Assembly: GCF_003576475.1 (NCBI RefSeq) | Contig: NZ_QWGR01000005.1 | Location: 354,176-418,175 of the forward strand | Reading direction: 5' to 3' | Source of the DNA: Maribellus luteus | GTDB taxonomy: Bacteria; Bacteroidota; Bacteroidia; Bacteroidales; Prolixibacteraceae | Length of the DNA stretch: 64,000 bases | Part shown: piece by piece, positions 27,108-36,790 of the stretch | Numbering within the stretch: the stretch's first letter is position 1 | Layout of the letters: each line of letters starts with the position of its first letter | Notes under the pieces: generated by a model | Database searches by the model: none | What the model was told of the DNA's origin: nothing | Seen by the model: only the letters and a program-made list of their open reading frames with translations | Program-made: the position numbers and the translations under genes

Positions 27108-28217
27108 ATGAAACATAATAGGCAGGAATCAATAAGAATAGGTATAACCCACGGCGATATTAACGGAATCGGTTATGAAGTAATCTTGAAAACACTGGAA
27201 GATCCACGCATTCTTGAAATGTGCACTCCCATTGTTTACGGTTCTCCCAAAGTTGCCGCCTACCACCGCAAAGCACTAAACATTAACGACGTAAGCTTCA
27301 ACCACATTCGTAATACAAAGGAAGTATATCCACAGAAAGCGAACATCATCAACTGTGTGGATGAAAACATCCGGGTGGAGTTGGGAAAATCAACGGCCGA
27401 AGCCGGGATGTCGTCGTACCAGGCGCTGGAAAGAGCCGTTTCTGACCTGCAGAACGGATACATCGATGCGCTTATCACTGCCCCGATCAACAAGGACAAT
27501 ATTCAGAATGAAAATTTCCATTTTCCGGGACATACCGAATACCTGGCACAAAAATTCAACACCGATGATTATGCCATGCTGATGGTAAGCGAAACGATGA
27601 AAGTGGGTGTTGTTACTACTCACATTCCGATTTCGCAGGTGGCACAAAACCTGAGCAAGGAAGCCATCCTTTCGAAGATCCGGATCATTGCCAAATCGCT
27701 TCAGCAAGACTTTGCCATTACCAAGCCGCGCATTGCCGTTTTTGGTTTGAATCCGCATGCCGGCGACAACGGGCTTTTGGGCAACGAGGAAAAGGACATC
27801 ATCATTCCGGCCATTGCGCAGGCAAAAAAAGAAGGCATTATGGCCTTGGGCCCTTATCCGGCCGACGGATTTTTTGGTTCGGAAGATTACCGGAAATTTG
27901 ATGCCATCCTGGCCATGTACCACGACCAGGGTTTGATTCCGTTTAAACTGGCTTCGTTTGAAAGAGGCGTCAATTATACTGCCGGACTTCCGGTAATCCG
28001 TACTTCGCCGGCGCATGGCACCGCTTATGCACTGGCCGGAGAAGACAAAGCATCTCCCGAATCGTTCCGTCAGGCGCTTTACCTGGCCATCGACATTTAC
28101 AAAAGCCGGGAGATTTACGAGGAAATAACACATAATCCGCTAAGAAAATACGAGATCAACCCGAACCAGGTAGACGAGAGCGTTGATATTGAAGCCAGCG
28201 AAGAAGACGAGTTATAA
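27108..28217 (+). CDS. pdxA: 4-hydroxythreonine-4-phosphate dehydrogenase
   Basis: NAD-dependent dehydrogenase of vitamin B6 synthesis (DXP-dependent route), 369 residues. Seen: GITHGDINGIGYEVI, FPGHTEYLAQ (H142), and the three metal-binding His in TTHIP (H172), NPHAGDNG (H217) and YHDQGLIPFK (H272). A Glu/Asp-rich tail of about 20 residues is an unimportant extension. RuvA starts 11 bp downstream, so the two are co-transcribed, although their pathways are unrelated. Confidence 0.95.
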   Translation: MKHNRQESIRIGITHGDINGIGYEVILKTLEDPRILEMCTPIVYGSPKVAAYHRKALNINDVSFNHIRNTKEVYPQKANIINCVDENIRVELGKSTAEAGMSSYQALERAVSDLQNGYIDALITAPINKDNIQNENFHFPGHTEYLAQKFNTDDYAMLMVSETMKVGVVTTHIPISQVAQNLSKEAILSKIRIIAKSLQQDFAITKPRIAVFGLNPHAGDNGLLGNEEKDIIIPAIAQAKKEGIMALGPYPADGFFGSEDYRKFDAILAMYHDQGLIPFKLASFERGVNYTAGLPVIRTSPAHGTAYALAGEDKASPESFRQALYLAIDIYKSREIYEEITHNPLRKYEINPNQVDESVDIEASEEDEL

Positions 28218-28228
28218 AGCAAGCCATT

Positions 28229-28810
28229 ATGTACGAATACATCCGCGGAAACATCGCTGACATCAGTCCGGCTAACATTGTAATTGAAGCCGGCGGGCTG
28301 GGGTATTTCATCAATATTTCGCTGAATTCCTACAGCCAACTGAGCGGCAAGAAAGACACAAAGCTCTTTCTCCACCAGATTGTACGCGAAGATGCCCACA
28401 TTTTATACGGCTTTGCCGACCTGAGTGAACGTGAATTATTCAGAAACCTGATCTCGGTAAACGGCGTGGGAGCCAGCACTGCCATTATGATGTTGTCGTC
28501 CTTAACTCCGGATGAAATAAGATCGGCTGTAGCCACCGAAAATGTTGCAGTTTTAAAAGCCGTTAAAGGCATCGGGGCCAAAACCGCCCAAAGAATCATT
28601 ATCGACCTGAAAGACAAGCTCGGAAAAATAGCTGAAAGTGGTCAAATTTTCCTTGCAACAGACAATACTATACGAAATGAATCGTTATCAGCTTTAGTCA
28701 TGCTGGGCTTTGTGAAAAAGGATGCCGAAAAAGTGGTTTCGAAAATCCTTCAGGAACAACCGGATGCAACCGTAGAGAGTGTGATTAAACAAGCATTAAA
28801 AAGGCTCTAA
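28229..28810 (+). CDS. ruvA: Holliday junction branch migration protein RuvA
   Basis: Tetrameric Holliday-junction-binding subunit of RuvAB, 193 residues, normal length. Seen: the N-terminal OB-fold (MYEYIRGNIADISPANIVIEAGGLGYFINI), the two helix-hairpin-helix motifs (LISVNGVGASTAIMML and LKAVKGIGAKTAQRII), and the C-terminal RuvB-binding three-helix domain (SALVMLGFVKKDAEKVVSKIL). It lies between pdxA (11 bp upstream) and sprA (85 bp downstream). RuvB and RuvC are not in this window. Confidence 0.97.
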   Translation: MYEYIRGNIADISPANIVIEAGGLGYFINISLNSYSQLSGKKDTKLFLHQIVREDAHILYGFADLSERELFRNLISVNGVGASTAIMMLSSLTPDEIRSAVATENVAVLKAVKGIGAKTAQRIIIDLKDKLGKIAESGQIFLATDNTIRNESLSALVMLGFVKKDAEKVVSKILQEQPDATVESVIKQALKRL

Positions 28811-28895
28811 CCAGGAAAAAACACAGGAATTTTTTATCACTATCAAAGGTGATCTCCTGAAAACGGGCTGCCTTTTACGTAGTAATAATATTTGT

Positions 28896-31800
28896 ATGAA
28901 ACTGAACCGAAGTTTACGAAAAATATACTTCTGCTTATTCTTAATTTTTGCCCTTGCACTTCCGTTTTCAGGAACCGCACAGGATGTACCTGTAATCGAC
29001 ACAACAGGTCAGTTACCCTATCCGTTTAAAGACCAACCCGCATTTGGCTATACCAAACAGGATTCTCAAAAGCTTTTTCTAAACAACCCGAGCAACCTCA
29101 AGTACCAGATTGAATACGACCCGGTACTGGGGCAATATGTTTTTTATGAAAAAGTGGGTAGCCTGAACTACCGTCTTCCGCAAAGTATGTCGCTGCAAGA
29201 CTACATTAGCTATGATTTTGATCAGTCGGTACGAGCCTACTGGAAAAACCGGGCAGCGCTGGAAGACCAGGATCAACGAGGCGGACTGCTTCCAAAACTT
29301 ACTGTTGGCAGCGAGGCCTTTAACCGTATTTTTGGCGGAAACACCATCAACATTCAGCCCCAGGGATATGTGGAAGTAAGCTTTGGCTACCAGGTAAATA
29401 CCACCGACAACCCCTCCATTCCGGAAAGGCTGAAAAGAGTACCGACCTTCGATTTCGACCAGAAAATTCAGATGAATGTTACCGGTCAGATCGGTACAAA
29501 AATGAACATGCGGGTGAATTACAACACCGAAGCAACGTTCGACTACGAGAACAAAATGAACATCGAATATACCGGCGACGAAGATGAAATCATAAAACGT
29601 GTGGAAGCCGGTAACGTTTCGCTGCCCTTGAACGGATCGCTGATCACCGGCGCCTCCAACCTGTTTGGGGTAAAAACCGAAATGCAGTTCGGGAAACTTA
29701 ACCTGACCACCATTTTCTCGCAACACAAGGGAGAATCAAAAACGGTTCAAACCGAAGGGGGCGCACAGGTAGCAACGTTCGAAATTTCGGCCTCCAACTA
29801 CGATGCCAACCGCCACTTTTTCCTGGCGCATTATTTTCGCGAGCACTACGACGAGTGGTTAAAGAACACCGCTGTCCCCCGCTCTCCAATCACCATCAAC
29901 AAAATTGAGGTGTGGGTGACCAACAAATCAAGCGACTTCACTGATTCGAGGCATATCCTTGCCCTTCAGGACCTCGGAGAACACGAGCCATATATTTACA
30001 ACGAACTCAACCAATTTGGGGAAAATTTAGGTTTACCCTATCCGCTCAATATTTATCCCGACAACAAGGCAAACGGGCTTTACAGCGAAATGTCAACCAC
30101 CTACGTCGATGTGCGGCAGGTTGAAAGAATTACCAGTACAATGGCCCAGTTTGGAGATGATTTTGTAGGCGGAACCGATTTTGAAAAAATTGAACACGCG
30201 CGCAAGCTAAGTGAATCGGAGTACTCGGTGAACGAAAGACTGGGATATATCTCGCTGAACTCTTCGTTAAATGCCGACGAGGTGCTGGCTGTAGCATTCA
30301 ACTTCACCTCCAATGGACAGACTTTTCAGGTGGGAGAATTCTCAACCGACGGGATCGATGCTCCCAAAACACTGTTTCTGAAACTGCTGAAAGGAACCAA
30401 CCTCTCTCCCGGAAAACCAACCTGGGAGCTGATGATGAAAAACATTTACAACCTGAATGCTTACCAGCTGACCAGCGAAGAGTTTGAATTGAATGTAATG
30501 TACCAGAACGATTCTACCGGAACTTACATCAATTACCTGCCTGCCAGCCGGCTCGAAGGCCATATTCTGCTCGAAGTAATGCGCCTCGATATGCTGAACA
30601 AACAACTCGACGCCACCAAAGATGGTATTTTCGACTATGTGGAAGGCATTACGGTTGACTCCAACAACGGACGTATTATTTTCCCGGTTGTACAACCTTT
30701 TGGAAAACACCTGGCCGATTCTCTTCAAAACCCGGCCGACATCGAACGCTTTACTTTTCAAACCCTGTACGATTCAACAAGGGTGAAAGCGGAACAGGAT
30801 GCCGAGCATAATAAATTCAAACTGGTGGGAAGCTACAAGGGATCTTCCAGTTCCGATATTGCGCTGGGATCTGTCAACCTTGCACAGGGATCTGTAAAAG
30901 TGACCGCCGGCGGACAAGTGCTTACTGAAAATGTTGACTACACCGTTGACTATACATTGGGGCGGGTAAAAATCATCAACCAGGCATTGCTCGAAGCCGG
31001 AACACCCATCCAGGTCTCAACCGAAAGCGAGGACCTGTTTACCATGCAGCGCAAAACCCTGATGGGAACCTACGCCAACTACGCATTCTCTGACAATTTC
31101 AATGTTGGAGCCACTTTATTGTACATGCAGGAACGGCCGCTTACCGAGAAGGTAAACTACGGCGAAGACCCCATCTCAAACCTGATGTATGGTTTTGATG
31201 CGCGTTACAATACGGAAAGTATGTTCATCACCAAGGCGTTGGATGCGCTCCCGTTTTACAGCACCAACACTAAATCGTCCATCGATTTTGAAGGTGAATT
31301 TGCCAAACTGGTTCCGGGAAGCAGTAAATCCATTAAAGGCGCTGCCTATATCGACGATTTTGAAGCCACCAAAACCCCCATCAGTTTGAAGGCAAGACAA
31401 GCTTGGATGCTCGCCAGTACACCGCAATTCCAGGAGGACCTGTTCCCGGAAGGCAAGACCATCGAATCGCTTGAATACGGAATGAACCGCGCCAAACTGG
31501 CATTTTACAATATTGACCCGCTTTTCCTGCGAAACAACTCACTTACTCCTTCTCATATTAAAAACGATCCCAATCAGCAATCCAACCATTTTGTTCGGGA
31601 GGTATTTGAGCAGGAACTTTTCCCTGAAAAAGAATTTGTTACCGGCGAACCAACCAATATTCCGGTACTGGATTTGGCCTTCTATCCGTCGGAACGAGGA
31701 CCTTACAACTACGACACAGGAAACAGCAATTTGGCAGCCGGGGTAAATCCCGATGGTACTTTGAAAAACCCGGAAACACGCTGGGGGGGCATCATGCGCG

Positions 31801-34800
31801 CCATTCAAACCAGTGATTTTGAAACCGCCAACATCGAGTACATCGAATTCTGGCTGATGGACCCCTTTGTTTACGATAGCTTTGATGTTAAACCGGGTGG
31901 TGACCTGTACTTTAACCTGGGTGATATTTCAGAAGACTTCCTGAAAGACTCAAGAAAAGGATTTGAACAGGGTTTGCCCACCTCTGAACTGGTAAACAAT
32001 GTAGATACCACTATCTGGGGAAGGGTTTCCACCTTGCAATCACTGGTAAACGCCTTTGACAACAACGAGAGCGCGCGTCCTTTCCAGGACATTGGTTTTG
32101 ATGGATTGAACAACGCCGACGAGCGCAGCTTCTTCGCCCAATACCTGGAAGAGTTAAAATTGAAAGTAAACGACGATGTTTACGCCAAAGCAATGAGCGA
32201 CCCTTCTTCTGATAACTTCCACTACCCGCGTGGCAGTGATTACGACGAACAACAACTGCCCATATTGGCACGTTACAAAAATTACAACGGCCCCGACGGT
32301 AACTCTCCAACTTCAGGAATGTCGAATGAAAGCTACACAACTTCAGCCAACTCGCTTCCCGATGTTGAAGACATCAACAACGATAACACCTTAAACGAAT
32401 ACGAGCGTTACTACCAGTACAAGGTAAGTATCCGCAAAAAAGACATGGTGGTTGGGCAGAATTACATTGCCGACAAACGAAGCAGACCGGTGGAACTAAA
32501 GAACGGTAAAGTGGAAGAAGTGAGCTGGTACCAGTTCAAAATTCCGGTCAATACTCCGGAGAAAGTTGTTGGAAACATCAGCGACTTCAAGTCCATCCGT
32601 TTTATGCGTATGTTCATGCATGGTTTCCGCGACTCCACCATCATGCGTTTTGCCACCCTCGACCTGGTTCGGGCAGAATGGAGAAGATACACCGGCGATT
32701 TAACCGACGAACTGGCAGCGCCCTCGATGACTACTGATTTTGAAGTATCGGCCGTAAGCATTGAAGAAAACGGAAGCCGCGAGCCGGTAAACTATATTCT
32801 TCCTCCCGGAATTTCGCGGGTAATCGACCCCGCTAATCCGCAACTTCGCCAGCTAAATGAGCAATCAATTGTGTTGAAAGCCGAAGAGTTGGAACAGGGA
32901 GATTCAAGAGCAGCCTACAAATCATTGTACATGGATTTCCGCCGTTACAAAACCCTGAAACTGGATGTACACGCCGAAGAAATAGAAGGCTCATCCCTGA
33001 AAGATGGCGAGCTTTATTTCTTTATCCGAATGGGATCAGACTACAACTACAACTACTACGAATACGAAATCCCATTAAAACTGACTCCTGAGGGCAGGTA
33101 CAACAACGACCGTGAAAGCGACCGTTTAATTGTATGGCCCGAGCAAAACAGGATTTACATTCCGCTGGATCTTTTCACCAACCTGAAACTCGATCGTAAC
33201 GATGCGATGCGGGTGGTCAATTCACCGATAAGAATTACCGACATCTACGAGAAATCGGATCCTGACCGGAACGGTGGTAGAAACCGGGTGAAAGTGAAAG
33301 GTAGCCCCAACCTGGGCAATGTGGAAGTATTTATGATGGGGATACGTAACCGCCGCGGGCAAATCAACACAGGCCCAAAATCGGTGGAAGTATGGGCCAA
33401 CGAATTACGCCTGACCGATTTTGACGACGAAGGTGGATGGGCTGCCAATGCACGTGTTTCGGCACGGCTTGCCGACCTGGGAAGCGTAACAGTGGCCGGC
33501 AGAAAACGTACTTCAGGTTTTGGAAGCATTGACCAAAACGTAAACAGCCGTTCGCTCGAAGACCAAAACGACATTGATGTTTCAGCTACCGTCGACTGGG
33601 GACGTTTCTTCCCCGAAAAAGCCGGCGTTAGACTTCCTATGTATTACGGATATTCGAAAAGCACTGTAAATCCCAAGTACAACCCGCTGGAACCCGACAT
33701 TGAGCTGGACGAATCAATGGCACGCCTGGAAACCAGAAGCGCCAAGGATTCGCTTAAAAGCCTGGTTCAGGACGTAGTGGAACGAAAAAGTATCAACTTC
33801 ACCAATGTAAAGGTAGAACCACAAAAACAAAAGGAGAAAACGCATTTATGGGATGTGGAAAATTTTGCGGTAACCTATTCGTACAACGAAATCTCGAAAC
33901 ACAATGTAACCACAGAATACAACGTGGACAAGACACATCGTTTCATGTTCTCGTACAATTACAGCAGCCGTCCTAAACTGATCGAGCCTTTCCGCAATGC
34001 AAAACTTTTGCAAAAAGGCCCGTTGAAACTGATTGGTGATTTTAACTTCTATCCGCTGCCAACGCAGATTTCGTACCGTACCGATTTGTACAGGCGCTAC
34101 CACGAAACGCAAACAAGAAACATTACCAATCCGAACCTGATTTTGCCGGCCACGTTCGAGAAAGACTTCCTTTGGAACCGCTATCTCGATATTCGCTACG
34201 ATGTAACCCGTTCGCTGAAGTTTGATTTTTCATCGCGCGGAACCTCACGTATTGATGAGCCGGAAGGAAGAATCAACAAACGCGACGACGATTACGAATG
34301 GAAACGCGACTCGATCCTAACCAATCTTTGGGACCTCGGACGCCCCACCTTGTATAACCACAATTTCAATGTTAATTACCAGGTACCATTGCGCTCGTTT
34401 AAAGCGCTTAGTTTCCTTTCGTCCAATATACGTTATGCCGGAACCTATGACTGGATAGCCGGACCAATGACCAATGAAGACATCAACCTTGGGAATACAA
34501 TCTCCAACTCAAGGAACATGACCATCACCGGAAATGCCAACCTGCAAACCCTGTTTAATAAGGTACCTTATTTCAGGGAAGTAGACCAGAAATTCCGGAG
34601 AACAGGAAGAAGCAGGGGCAGCCTGAACCGCAACACCAGCGGAGGGCGTCAGCAGGATAACCAACCACTGCAGCGCAAAGAGGAAGAAACTTTCAGCAGC
34701 AATGTAAAATTGGTGGCCGACAAGGCGCAGAAAATCACACATAAACTCAACACCAAGAAAATAAAAGTACTGGTAACCGATACCGAAGGCAAAGTGGTTC

Positions 34801-36365
34801 CCGGCAAGGTGAACATCCTGGACCCGAATACCATTGAATTTACGCCTATGGCAAATGCCAACCAGGCCATGTTAACGGTTTCCGGGAAAAGAGGTGATCA
34901 GTCGTTTATGAAAGATGTACTCGATTTTACCACCCGTATTGCAATCGGGGTACGCACCTTGTCAGTAAACTACAGCAAAAACGGAAGTACCATTTTACCG
35001 GGCTATTTGCCGGAACCTTCGCTGTTTGGTGCAGGGCGTTTCTCGGGAGACAGTGAATGGGGTATTCCGAACATCCAATCCAGCATGGCCCCGGGTCTTC
35101 CTTTCCTTTTCGGATGGCAGGACCGCGACTTTGCTGTAAAAGCTGCCGAGCACGGATGGCTGACCATTGACTCAACACTGAATCAGCCGTTTATGTTCCG
35201 CCAGAACGAACGCATTAACCTGCGCGTAATGCTGGAGCCCCTCCCCGATTTACGTATCGACCTGACAGGTGACCGTTCGATATCAAAAAACATTACCGAA
35301 TTCTACGATTACGATAACGCCAGCGGACGCTTCAATGCCAACAGCTTTACCGAAACCGGTAATTTCAGCATGTCGACCCTAACATGGGGAACAGCGTTCT
35401 TTGCCATAGGCGGAAAAGAAGAAGTAAAGAGCTCAGAAGCTTTTGAGAAGCTAAAAGAATACCGCGGTACTATTGCCAACCGCCTGGCAAAGCAAAGAGG
35501 TAGCAGTGCCAACTACAACCCGAACGCTCCGCACTCTCAATACGAAAACTATCCTGACGGCTATGGTCCAAACTCGGTAGAAGTACTGGTGCCTGCTTTC
35601 CTGGCAGCTTACCAGGGAAAAGACCCCGAGAAAGTTTCACTGAGCCTGTTCCCGTCGTTGAAATACATTCGCCCGAACTGGAGCATTCGTTACGAAGGAA
35701 TGGTGTCGCGCATTCCGGGGCTGAACAAGGTTATGCGCTCACTCAACTTCCAGCATGCTTATCGCTCCACTTACAATGTAGGATCGTTCAATACCAACCT
35801 GAACTACATGGCGACGGGCGATGGTTTCAGCTACATTCGCGACCTTGCCGACAATTTTGTTCCGGCTTACGATTTCAATTCGGTTAGCATCATTGAGGCA
35901 TTTAACCCATTGATCAACGTGGATGTAATGTGGCAGAGCGATTTTACAACGCGCGGCGAAATCAAACGCACACGTAACCTCAACCTGTCGTTTGCCAACA
36001 ATCAGTTGACCGAAGTACTAAGCAACGAATACATCATTGGGATGGGATACCGTTTCACGCACATGGATCTGATCATCAAAACCAAAAATTCGCAACAGGC
36101 CTATTCCAACGACCTGAATATTCGGGCCGATGTTTCGTACCGGAGAAACAAAACCATATTGCGTCAGCTCGATTCGGACGACAACCAGATTACATCAGGG
36201 CAAGGAAATTTCACGATAAAAACCTATGCAGATTATCGCTTAAGCGACAAATTTGAAATGCGCGTGTTTTACGACCGGATCCTAAACAATCCGTTTACAT
36301 CGCTTGCATACCGTACAACCAATGCCAATTTTGGTGTGAGTTTCCGCTTTACACTGGCCAATTAG
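28896..36365 (+). CDS. sprA: Type 9 secretion outer-membrane translocon SprA/SOV
   Basis: Giant outer-membrane protein of 2489 residues with a signal peptide ending GTAQ (about 29). SprA forms the 36-strand translocation pore of the type 9 secretion system (gliding motility and secreted enzymes). Seen: the N-terminal PFKDQPAFGYTKQDSQKLFLNNPSNLKYQIEYDP-type segment, the FDYENKMNIEYTGDEDEIIKRVEAGNVSLPLNGSLI motif, IDDFEATKTPISL, many aromatic barrel strands, and a second translocation-associated region near 1500-1650 (VEVWANELRLTDFD). The length and motifs fit the family (about 2400-2500). Cargo with T9SS C-terminal signals is not obvious nearby. The ruvA-pdxA side linkage is seen in other Bacteroidota. 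Confidence 0.96.
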   Translation: MKLNRSLRKIYFCLFLIFALALPFSGTAQDVPVIDTTGQLPYPFKDQPAFGYTKQDSQKLFLNNPSNLKYQIEYDPVLGQYVFYEKVGSLNYRLPQSMSLQDYISYDFDQSVRAYWKNRAALEDQDQRGGLLPKLTVGSEAFNRIFGGNTINIQPQGYVEVSFGYQVNTTDNPSIPERLKRVPTFDFDQKIQMNVTGQIGTKMNMRVNYNTEATFDYENKMNIEYTGDEDEIIKRVEAGNVSLPLNGSLITGASNLFGVKTEMQFGKLNLTTIFSQHKGESKTVQTEGGAQVATFEISASNYDANRHFFLAHYFREHYDEWLKNTAVPRSPITINKIEVWVTNKSSDFTDSRHILALQDLGEHEPYIYNELNQFGENLGLPYPLNIYPDNKANGLYSEMSTTYVDVRQVERITSTMAQFGDDFVGGTDFEKIEHARKLSESEYSVNERLGYISLNSSLNADEVLAVAFNFTSNGQTFQVGEFSTDGIDAPKTLFLKLLKGTNLSPGKPTWELMMKNIYNLNAYQLTSEEFELNVMYQNDSTGTYINYLPASRLEGHILLEVMRLDMLNKQLDATKDGIFDYVEGITVDSNNGRIIFPVVQPFGKHLADSLQNPADIERFTFQTLYDSTRVKAEQDAEHNKFKLVGSYKGSSSSDIALGSVNLAQGSVKVTAGGQVLTENVDYTVDYTLGRVKIINQALLEAGTPIQVSTESEDLFTMQRKTLMGTYANYAFSDNFNVGATLLYMQERPLTEKVNYGEDPISNLMYGFDARYNTESMFITKALDALPFYSTNTKSSIDFEGEFAKLVPGSSKSIKGAAYIDDFEATKTPISLKARQAWMLASTPQFQEDLFPEGKTIESLEYGMNRAKLAFYNIDPLFLRNNSLTPSHIKNDPNQQSNHFVREVFEQELFPEKEFVTGEPTNIPVLDLAFYPSERGPYNYDTGNSNLAAGVNPDGTLKNPETRWGGIMRAIQTSDFETANIEYIEFWLMDPFVYDSFDVKPGGDLYFNLGDISEDFLKDSRKGFEQGLPTSELVNNVDTTIWGRVSTLQSLVNAFDNNESARPFQDIGFDGLNNADERSFFAQYLEELKLKVNDDVYAKAMSDPSSDNFHYPRGSDYDEQQLPILARYKNYNGPDGNSPTSGMSNESYTTSANSLPDVEDINNDNTLNEYERYYQYKVSIRKKDMVVGQNYIADKRSRPVELKNGKVEEVSWYQFKIPVNTPEKVVGNISDFKSIRFMRMFMHGFRDSTIMRFATLDLVRAEWRRYTGDLTDELAAPSMTTDFEVSAVSIEENGSREPVNYILPPGISRVIDPANPQLRQLNEQSIVLKAEELEQGDSRAAYKSLYMDFRRYKTLKLDVHAEEIEGSSLKDGELYFFIRMGSDYNYNYYEYEIPLKLTPEGRYNNDRESDRLIVWPEQNRIYIPLDLFTNLKLDRNDAMRVVNSPIRITDIYEKSDPDRNGGRNRVKVKGSPNLGNVEVFMMGIRNRRGQINTGPKSVEVWANELRLTDFDDEGGWAANARVSARLADLGSVTVAGRKRTSGFGSIDQNVNSRSLEDQNDIDVSATVDWGRFFPEKAGVRLPMYYGYSKSTVNPKYNPLEPDIELDESMARLETRSAKDSLKSLVQDVVERKSINFTNVKVEPQKQKEKTHLWDVENFAVTYSYNEISKHNVTTEYNVDKTHRFMFSYNYSSRPKLIEPFRNAKLLQKGPLKLIGDFNFYPLPTQISYRTDLYRRYHETQTRNITNPNLILPATFEKDFLWNRYLDIRYDVTRSLKFDFSSRGTSRIDEPEGRINKRDDDYEWKRDSILTNLWDLGRPTLYNHNFNVNYQVPLRSFKALSFLSSNIRYAGTYDWIAGPMTNEDINLGNTISNSRNMTITGNANLQTLFNKVPYFREVDQKFRRTGRSRGSLNRNTSGGRQQDNQPLQRKEEETFSSNVKLVADKAQKITHKLNTKKIKVLVTDTEGKVVPGKVNILDPNTIEFTPMANANQAMLTVSGKRGDQSFMKDVLDFTTRIAIGVRTLSVNYSKNGSTILPGYLPEPSLFGAGRFSGDSEWGIPNIQSSMAPGLPFLFGWQDRDFAVKAAEHGWLTIDSTLNQPFMFRQNERINLRVMLEPLPDLRIDLTGDRSISKNITEFYDYDNASGRFNANSFTETGNFSMSTLTWGTAFFAIGGKEEVKSSEAFEKLKEYRGTIANRLAKQRGSSANYNPNAPHSQYENYPDGYGPNSVEVLVPAFLAAYQGKDPEKVSLSLFPSLKYIRPNWSIRYEGMVSRIPGLNKVMRSLNFQHAYRSTYNVGSFNTNLNYMATGDGFSYIRDLADNFVPAYDFNSVSIIEAFNPLINVDVMWQSDFTTRGEIKRTRNLNLSFANNQLTEVLSNEYIIGMGYRFTHMDLIIKTKNSQQAYSNDLNIRADVSYRRNKTILRQLDSDDNQITSGQGNFTIKTYADYRLSDKFEMRVFYDRILNNPFTSLAYRTTNANFGVSFRFTLAN

Positions 36366-36395
36366 ATGTTAAGAAAAGCTTACGATGAAAAAAGT

Positions 36396-36423
36396 TTTGA
36401 AAGCTTGTCGGGATTTTATTTTG
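36396..36423 (+). promoter_or_regulatory. Possible promoter of the trp leader transcript
   Basis: TTTG (36396-36399), 17 bp, TATTTTG (36417-36423), one base short of TAnnTTTG. It would start RNA near 36430, about 40 nt before leader peptide 1. Other AT-rich alternatives exist. Confidence 0.35.
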
Positions 36424-36468
36424 ATTTTTGGAAAAAATCGTCTTTCTTGCATTCGTTAATTGATAACA

Positions 36469-36519
36469 ATGAGAAAAATAAATACAATATGGCTTCCGTG
36501 GTGGGGTCTTCTTACGTAA
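36469..36519 (+). CDS. trpL: trp operon leader peptide 1
   Basis: A 16-residue frame, MRKINTIWLPWWGLLT, with Trp at codons 8, 11 and 12, ending in TAA. This is the classic sensor of ribosome-mediated attenuation: scarcity of charged tRNA-Trp stalls the ribosome on the W codons. The RNA from 36485-36494 pairs perfectly (10 bp) with 36534-36543 and includes the first UGG, so a stalled ribosome would open this helix. The terminator at 36571-36599 follows. Confidence 0.85.
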   Translation: MRKINTIWLPWWGLLT

Positions 36520-36543
36520 GTTAGGAGTTAAAGAGCCATATTG
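36485..36543 (+). promoter_or_regulatory. Attenuator 1 anti-antiterminator helix (1:2 pairing)
   Basis: CAATATGGCT (36485-36494) and AGCCATATTG (36534-36543) are exact reverse complements. Between them TAGGAG (36522-36527) can pair with CTCCTA (36575-36580), which overlaps the 5' arm of terminator 1, giving a candidate antiterminator. A ribosome reaching the stop at 36519 would mask TAGGAG and permit termination; one stalled on the W codons would leave it free. Confidence 0.6.
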
Positions 36544-36570
36544 GTATTTTTTAAAGATATTCAAAGAAGG

Positions 36571-36599
36571 CCTGCTCCTACCAAAGAGCAGGTTTTTTT
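36571..36599 (+). terminator. trp attenuator terminator 1
   Basis: CCTGCTC (36571-36577) / GAGCAGG (36586-36592) with an 8-nt loop, followed by seven T. It lies upstream of leader peptide 2, so it would stop transcription before the second attenuator. Confidence 0.88.
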
Positions 36600-36616
36600 G
36601 TACACAAAAAGCAACA

Positions 36617-36673
36617 ATGAGAATTAACAATAACATTTGGTGGTGGCGTAACAACTTTTTACAATATTCGTGA
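36617..36673 (+). CDS. trp operon leader peptide 2
   Basis: An 18-residue frame, MRINNNIWWWRNNFLQYS, with three consecutive Trp codons (8-10), ending in TGA. Like leader 1 it begins MR, has I-N early and the first Trp at codon 8, and is preceded by the same AACA before ATG. This suggests that the two attenuators arose by duplication. TGGC-GTA (36644-36650) can pair with TAC-T-GCCA (36681-36688, one bulged base), the likely 1:2 helix. Terminator 2 follows. Confidence 0.85.
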   Translation: MRINNNIWWWRNNFLQYS

Positions 36674-36700
36674 AAAGAGGTACTGCCATTTATATAAAGG

Positions 36701-36737
36701 AAGCGGCTCATCGAATTCACGATGAGCCGCTTTTTTT
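36701..36737 (+). terminator. trp attenuator terminator 2
   Basis: Perfect 13-bp stem AAGCGGCTCATCG (36701-36713) / CGATGAGCCGCTT (36720-36732) with an AATTCA loop and a T run to 36737. It lies 54 bp before trpE. Confidence 0.92.
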
Positions 36738-36790
36738 GGCTCAAATTCAAAAAAACAAAACAGTAACAACAAATTATAACATATACACTC

